A stretch of 10,457 bases of DNA from SHLQ01 sp964445255 (GTDB lineage: Bacteria > Actinomycetota > Acidimicrobiia > Acidimicrobiales > SHLQ01), in assembly GCA_964445255.1 (NCBI GenBank), contig CAYUKM010000106.1, positions 1 through 10,457 on the forward strand, written 5' to 3'. Within the stretch, counting starts at the first letter, position 1, and each line of letters opens with the position of its first letter. A program made the position numbers and the translations under genes. Shown here piece by piece: positions 6,624 to 10,457 of this stretch. Below the pieces are notes generated by a model, which ran no database searches, was not told the origin of the DNA, and saw only the letters and a list, made by a program, of their open reading frames with translations.

Positions 6624-9263
6624 TTAGTTGACCGGAACCCGGGTCCATTCGAAGGTTGGAGACTGGCTGAAGAACTCATCGAGTGCGTCGAGCTCGGCCT
6701 GAGTCGGGTCGCGTCCCTCTTCCTCAAAGTCGAACAGGTCATCGGGTGGGATGGGGAATGTTTCGGTCAGCAGCACGATCTCATCGTCGCCGACGGCGGC
6801 GATGCGGCTGAACTGATCCTCGTTCGCGTCGGGTTCGAAGGTATCGATGAGGACCCAGTTTTGACCGTCCACGGAGAACCACAACTCGCTCACAAACTCT
6901 GGTTCCTCAAATTCCTCTGGCTCGTCAAAGATTTGGAAGGCCTGATCGATTGCGAAGGTGATGTCGTCTACCAAGAAGGTGACGAGTTCTTCTCCAGTTT
7001 CAGGATCGATCCACACCGCATCCTCGGTCCCTTCCGCGATACGAAGCACGTCAGGGGTCTGTCCCGCAAAGGCCTGATCGAGCGAAACAGATTCATGGAT
7101 GACGGTGCCGTCGAGGGTTCGCAGCGCTGCGGTGCCTTCGTTCAGTCGAACCTCCATAACGAAGTTGTCTTGCACGACTTCCACCAGGTCGGGTCCGAAG
7201 AACTCGAACGGCTCCGTGGTCCCTTCGATGATCGCCGCGAATCCTCCTGGGCCACCGACGGGCTGTGGGAAGATGCCGAACAGTTCTGTCGGCAGCTGAC
7301 TCTCCGCCCACGAGTTGCCGAGGTCGTCGCTGGCCAAGACCACCGGTGCGCCATTTCCATCTCCACCAGCGAAGTCGACGACGATTGCCAAGGCGATATC
7401 GCTGTTGGTAGCGATCGTCACATCAGCGAACTCGGTGCCGTCGGCGATGCCTTGGAAACGCTCTACCTGGGTCCACGTGAGTCCATCGGTCGATCGAAGT
7501 ACGGCGGTGCCACCGGTCTCGAAATCAAAGAGCGTTGTGATGAATCCCTCATCGGTTGCAGCGATCGTGTTCGGGAAGCCAGCCACCGGCAACTGCACGG
7601 ACTGGAACTGGCCACCGATCGTGCCAACGAGAACCAACGGAGTGACGTCTGGATTGCCAAAGAAGCCCTCAGCAAGTTCGTCGTAGAACTCATCGCCGGG
7701 CTCTAGGCGCAGGATCTCTTCCCCGGCGAACAACTGCTCTTCGAGCTCGAAGAACTCTTCTTCAAGCGCGGCACGCTCTTCATCGGTTTCGGCGTTGGCT
7801 ATTGCTTCGTCGAACTCGGCAAATGCCGCATCGATCTCATCGAAGTTGCAGGTCGTAATGACTATCGGCTCACCCGGACCATCGAGACGGATATCGCATA
7901 TCTCGTCAAGGCGATCCTCACTGAGGATTCCCTCTTCGAAGAGGATTTCGAATGGATCCACGAAGGCTTGTTCAATGCTGAACAACAGCGCCACACGGTC
8001 ACCAGAAACAGCGGCATCGTTCACGAACGCAAAGCCGTCGTCCACAACAGGAATGGCCGGCAGGTCCGAAACGGTCCAGAACACGCCATTTTGTGACGTC
8101 GCCAAGACGAAGTCCGCAGGCGTATTGAAGAACTCTTCCTCGGCGATGAACGCCTCTACGATTTCGTCGTAGAACTCGTCGCCTGGCTCCAGACGAACCA
8201 ACTCTTCGAGTTCCTCGTTGAACAACGTCTCCTCGAGCTCGATGAACTCCTCTTCAATCGCCGCACGTTCGGCTTCAGTTTCGGCGTTAGCTAGCGCCTC
8301 GTCGAGTTCAGCGAACGCCGCATCGATCTCCGCGAAGTTGCAACCCAGAAGAGCGATCGGTTCACCTGGACCATTGAACTCGAAATCGCAAAAGTCGTTC
8401 AGCTGTTCTTCGGTCAGAACCCCCGACTCGAACACCACTTGGAAGGGATCGACAAATGCGAACGGGAAGACTTCGAGAACGGCGATCAGACCAGAGTCCG
8501 CTGCTTCGAAGTCGACGAGGAAGGCGTCTTGTGGAAGGCCTTCGGTCGGCTGGGTTACCCAATTGACACCATCATCGGCCATAGCGACTTCGAAACCGTC
8601 TGGACCCTGATCGAGTCGGACGAACCCGCCGTCAAAGAAGGTGACCGGACCGGGGAACGGATCCCCGAAGAATGCACCGTCGATGGCGATGTCTGTTCCC
8701 ACGCCCTCTTGTGCTTCGTCGCCGTCGGCTACCTCTACGGCTCCGGCAGCGTCGTCGACCTGACCGGCGCGCTCCGACGCGGGCACGGTGGTAGTGGTCA
8801 CCGGCACGGCGATCGTCGTCGTCGGCGCGATCGTCGTCGCCGGCGCAGCCGTCGTCGTGGTGACAGGAGCTGCCGTTGTTGTCGTTGTCGAGGTTGTGGT
8901 GGAGGACGTCGTCGTGGACGTACTAGTCGACGTGGTGGTGGAGGACGTCGTAGTCGAACTCGTTGTGCTGGAGGTGGTTGTCGACGTGGTGGTGGACGTC
9001 GAAGTGGTCGGCGCAACCGTGGTCTCGGTTGGCTCCTCTTCCTCGGCCTCGCCAACTACGGCGTCCGCTGTCTCAACATCAGCGTCGTCGTCACTCTGAT
9101 CGTCGTCTTCAGCGACTTCGGTCGTGCCTGCGACTTCGGCTTCTACCGCCTCGCCAGCAACCTCGGCCGTATCGCCACCGGTCCGTGCAAGCGCAACAAC
9201 GCCTACCACTATTAGTCCGAGCAAAATCAGAAGCCCGAAACCCTTTGCCAAGCCCTTCGCCAC
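6624..9263 (-). CDS. Large membrane-anchored surface protein: mucin-like stalk, W-rich repeats, duplicated helical modules
   Basis: Unknown function, 879 residues. Residues 9-27 are a transmembrane or uncleaved signal segment, and 30-80 are very acidic. Residues 81-160 are almost only Thr/Ser with Ala/Pro/Val, like an O-glycosylated stalk. Residues 195-879 are an extracellular region of repeated units resembling sialidase/BNR propeller strands: DDGVNWVTQ (230-238), QNGVFWTVSD (391-400), STDGLTWTQV (591-600), DLGNSWAESQ (647-656), VDGQNWVLID (798-807), FEWTRV (871-876). Two units carry an acidic helical insert of about 100 residues, each with a C-x15-C pair (C292/C308, C456/C472). Later units carry shorter acidic inserts (775-792 and 838-868). 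The start is GTG at 9263, with GGGGG five bases upstream and an in-frame TGA 15 bp upstream. No catalytic residues are seen. The stop is followed by the ncRNA promoter rather than a terminator of its own. Confidence 0.85.
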   Translation of the reverse strand: MAKGLAKGFGLLILLGLIVVGVVALARTGGDTAEVAGEAVEAEVAGTTEVAEDDDQSDDDADVETADAVVGEAEEEEPTETTVAPTTSTSTTTSTTTSSTTSSTTTSSTTTSTSTSTTTSSTTTSTTTTTAAPVTTTTAAPATTIAPTTTIAVPVTTTTVPASERAGQVDDAAGAVEVADGDEAQEGVGTDIAIDGAFFGDPFPGPVTFFDGGFVRLDQGPDGFEVAMADDGVNWVTQPTEGLPQDAFLVDFEAADSGLIAVLEVFPFAFVDPFQVVFESGVLTEEQLNDFCDFEFNGPGEPIALLGCNFAEIDAAFAELDEALANAETEAERAAIEEEFIELEETLFNEELEELVRLEPGDEFYDEIVEAFIAEEEFFNTPADFVLATSQNGVFWTVSDLPAIPVVDDGFAFVNDAAVSGDRVALLFSIEQAFVDPFEILFEEGILSEDRLDEICDIRLDGPGEPIVITTCNFDEIDAAFAEFDEAIANAETDEERAALEEEFFELEEQLFAGEEILRLEPGDEFYDELAEGFFGNPDVTPLVLVGTIGGQFQSVQLPVAGFPNTIAATDEGFITTLFDFETGGTAVLRSTDGLTWTQVERFQGIADGTEFADVTIATNSDIALAIVVDFAGGDGNGAPVVLASDDLGNSWAESQLPTELFGIFPQPVGGPGGFAAIIEGTTEPFEFFGPDLVEVVQDNFVMEVRLNEGTAALRTLDGTVIHESVSLDQAFAGQTPDVLRIAEGTEDAVWIDPETGEELVTFLVDDITFAIDQAFQIFDEPEEFEEPEFVSELWFSVDGQNWVLIDTFEPDANEDQFSRIAAVGDDEIVLLTETFPIPPDDLFDFEEEGRDPTQAELDALDEFFSQSPTFEWTRVPVN
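7662..7964 (-). repeat. Helical C-x15-C module, copy 2 of 2
   Basis: Encodes residues 434-534, from FVDPFEILFEEGI to EFYDELAEGF, 164 residues after copy 1. It is two codons shorter than copy 1, with the difference just before RLEPGDEFYDE. Cys456 and Cys472 keep the x15 spacing. The copies share DNA blocks such as GCCGCATCGATCTC, pointing to duplication of a whole repeat unit rather than convergence. Confidence 0.85.
8148..8456 (-). repeat. Helical C-x15-C module, copy 1 of 2
   Basis: Encodes residues 270-372 of the 879-aa protein, from FVDPFQVVFESGV to EFYDEIVEAF. It aligns with copy 2 with about two thirds identity by eye, including GPGEPI, CNF, EIDAAFAE and RLEPGDEFYDE. It is rich in Glu/Asp/Ala/Phe, probably helical in the middle, with Cys292 and Cys308. 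Confidence 0.85.
8784..9023 (-). repeat. Thr/Ser low-complexity tract
   Basis: Encodes residues 81-160 of the 879-aa protein, a run of Thr and Ser with short Ala/Pro/Val interruptions. The coding strand is a degenerate array of ACN/TCN codons, giving a G/T-rich plus strand with GTGGTGGTGG and GACGTCGTCG motifs. Such tracts are prone to length change. The frame stays open throughout. Confidence 0.8.
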
Positions 9264-9428
9264 TATGACCCCCAGTCACACCTCGCCAAAGCACCGCAGC
9301 CATGGCTCTACGTACGGACCCTAACACCGTGCGTGACAATTTGACATATCCACTCACGTGTCGTAACAGAATTGAAAGGCCGGGCAAAGGCCGCTACCGA
9401 GCCCCCGATCGAATACTCAGCTCTTCGC
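9264..9428. other. Intergenic region upstream of the 879-aa gene
   Basis: 165 bp between two minus-strand genes, so it should hold the promoter of the 879-aa gene. A minus-strand TANNNT box, TAGGGT (9323-9318), could be its -10 box with a leader of about 50 nt, but no good -35 box lies 17 bases upstream. GGGGG (9273-9269) is the ribosome-binding site. Downstream of the decarboxylase stop only a weak GGCC/GGCC pairing (9379-9393 area) with a short T-run is seen. A CACGTG palindrome is at 9355-9360. Confidence 0.4.
9341..9369 (+). promoter_or_regulatory. Promoter-like TTGACA-N17-TAACAG reading rightward
   Basis: A perfect -35 hexamer at 9341-9346 and TAACAG at 9364-9369 are spaced by 17 bases on the plus strand. 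It points into the 3' end of the oppositely oriented decarboxylase gene, so it could produce an antisense RNA or be chance. It resembles the leftward promoter at 6573-6601 in both boxes. Confidence 0.25.
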
Positions 9429-10457
9429 TTATCTGGCCTTCATCAGGTCGTGGCCATACTCCGATACCCGATCGAGCATCGCATCGACGTCGGCGGCCTC
9501 GACATCGGGGTTCATGAAGAGCAGCCGGAAGGTATTCAATCCCGCGACCGGTTGGAAGCCCATCATCGCTGTTCCTTCGGCCTGCATCCGGGCCTTGATC
9601 CTAGGCGCCAGCGTGTGCAATTGCGTGTGGGTCTCCTCGGGCAACGAAGAGATGTCTTCGGGGGTAAGGGCGAGCGGTCGAAGGCTCGGCGGCACCCACC
9701 CGAACACAACGTTGGTGAAGTTCCCGGTGACCCGCTCGAACTCGCCATCCGACGACGCGATCCGAGCCGACGCATGATCGGCCATCGCCACAGCATGATC
9801 GATGCGCGATGCGAAGCCAACGTCACCGCGGTGTTTCCACGCGAGCCAGAGCTTCAGCACATCGATGCGGCGAGCGCATTGGAAGGTCCGATCGCCCGAG
9901 TCGTACTCGGCGTTGAGCTTGTCCGGTTGGAAGAGGTAGTCGGCCCGAAGCGCGAAGCAGTCCCCAAGCTGCTGAGGTTCTCGAACCAGTAGAGCCGTGC
10001 ACTGCTGGGTCATCCCCATCATCTTGTGCAGGTTCCACACGAACGAGTCTGAGCGCTCGACTCCGGCGAGGCGATGCTTCTCCGCAGCAGAGAACAGCGC
10101 GGATCCGCCATAACAGCCGTCGACGTGCAGCCACAGATCGTTGGCTTCGGCGATGTCAGCGAGCGCGTTGAGGTCATCGAACGCGGACGTAACCGTGGTT
10201 CCCGACGTCGCGATGATGGCGAAGGGCACTACGCCGCCTGCCTTCGAAGCCGTGATCGCCTCTTCCAACGCAGCCGGGATGATCGCTCCGTTGCTGTCGC
10301 TCGCGACCTTTACCACCGCATCGCTCCCCAAGCCGAGGAGCGCAGCGGACTTCGTGGCCGCATAGTGACCGGAATCAGAAACGAACAGGGCGAACCGTTC
10401 GCCGGTGGCTCCCGACTTCTTGATCTCAGGGCGCATCCGATGCCGTGCCAATTGCAG
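9429..10457 (-). CDS. Group II PLP-dependent decarboxylase, GAD/CSAD-like (5' end outside window)
   Basis: Fold-type I pyridoxal-phosphate enzyme that decarboxylates an amino acid. The likely substrates are glutamate, aspartate or cysteine sulfinate, judged by likeness to the animal GAD/CSAD group. About 342 C-terminal codons are visible; the frame stays open to the window edge (it reads LQLARHRMRPE), so the TTG at 10451 is not the start. Visible elements are ATSGTTVTSAFDD, the cofactor-ring Asp in LHVDGCYGG, the Schiff-base Lys (codon 10023-10025) in SFVWNLHKMMGMTQQC, and the C-terminal FRLLFMNPDVEAADVDAML. The motif preceding Lys is NLHK where the family norm is NPHK; the flanking MMG and QC residues are those of animal GAD. 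The TAA stop is at 9431-9429. Exact substrate cannot be read from this sequence. Confidence 0.88.
   Translation of the reverse strand: MQLARHRMRPEIKKSGATGERFALFVSDSGHYAATKSAALLGLGSDAVVKVASDSNGAIIPAALEEAITASKAGGVVPFAIIATSGTTVTSAFDDLNALADIAEANDLWLHVDGCYGGSALFSAAEKHRLAGVERSDSFVWNLHKMMGMTQQCTALLVREPQQLGDCFALRADYLFQPDKLNAEYDSGDRTFQCARRIDVLKLWLAWKHRGDVGFASRIDHAVAMADHASARIASSDGEFERVTGNFTNVVFGWVPPSLRPLALTPEDISSLPEETHTQLHTLAPRIKARMQAEGTAMMGFQPVAGLNTFRLLFMNPDVEAADVDAMLDRVSEYGHDLMKAR

Noticed and set aside
6520..6627. 35-codon plus-strand frame from an ATG after recR (MSSSRETLINSE...)
   Set aside because: No ribosome-binding site or promoter; it lies in the most A/T-rich part of the window, where short frames arise easily, and it overlaps the stop of the 879-aa gene.
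8439..9215. Long plus-strand frame with Arg/Gly-rich translation opposite the Thr/Ser tract
   Set aside because: It is the mirror of the low-complexity ACN/TCN codons on the minus strand; it has no domain likeness or ribosome-binding site, and the minus-strand product has clear repeats.
9376..9395. GGCC/GGCC hairpin after the decarboxylase as an intrinsic terminator
   Set aside because: Only four base pairs and a short T-run; not convincing.

Overview
The window looks like a stretch of actinobacterial chromosome. The class Acidimicrobiia (Ilumatobacter-like) is my best guess. The reasons are moderately high G+C with GTG/TTG starts, a LigC-type ATP-dependent DNA ligase, the dnaX-ybaB-recR cluster, and membrane-anchored proteins with acidic and Thr/Ser-rich stalks. 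The taxon is inferred; no rRNA or tRNA gene is present to test it.

Layout. Positions 1-605 (+) hold the 3' part of a LigC-type ligase gene. It converges on a minus-strand pair, an MFS transporter (2028-3353) and a membrane-anchored beta-propeller protein (622-2031), joined by an ATGA stop/start overlap. A 39-bp divergent spacer separates that pair from the plus-strand cluster dnaX (3393-5384), ybaB/ebfC (5393-5773) and recR (5776-6429). These encode the clamp-loader ATPase, a nucleoid-associated protein and a recombination mediator. A perfect 10-bp hairpin at the very end of recR can serve as a terminator on both strands. On the minus strand beyond it lie a large secreted, membrane-anchored protein (6624-9263, 879 aa) and, further right, the 3' part of a group II PLP-dependent decarboxylase of the glutamate/cysteine-sulfinate type (9429-10457, cut by the window edge).

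The most interesting stretch is the 194-bp gap between recR and the 879-aa gene. On the minus strand it carries a near-consensus promoter (TTGACA-N17-TAACAT) with a perfect inverted repeat over the -10 box. Several hairpins follow, and the recR-end hairpin, read on this strand, runs into a T-rich tail. Together these predict a small RNA of about 175 nt, antisense to the recR 3' end. The second unusual item is the 879-aa protein. It combines sialidase-like W-rich repeats with two tandem copies of an acidic helical module of about 100 residues (C-x15-C), inserted at what looks like the same loop of successive repeat units.

No mobile element, CRISPR array, tRNA or rRNA was seen. No gene-free stretch exceeds 200 bp.
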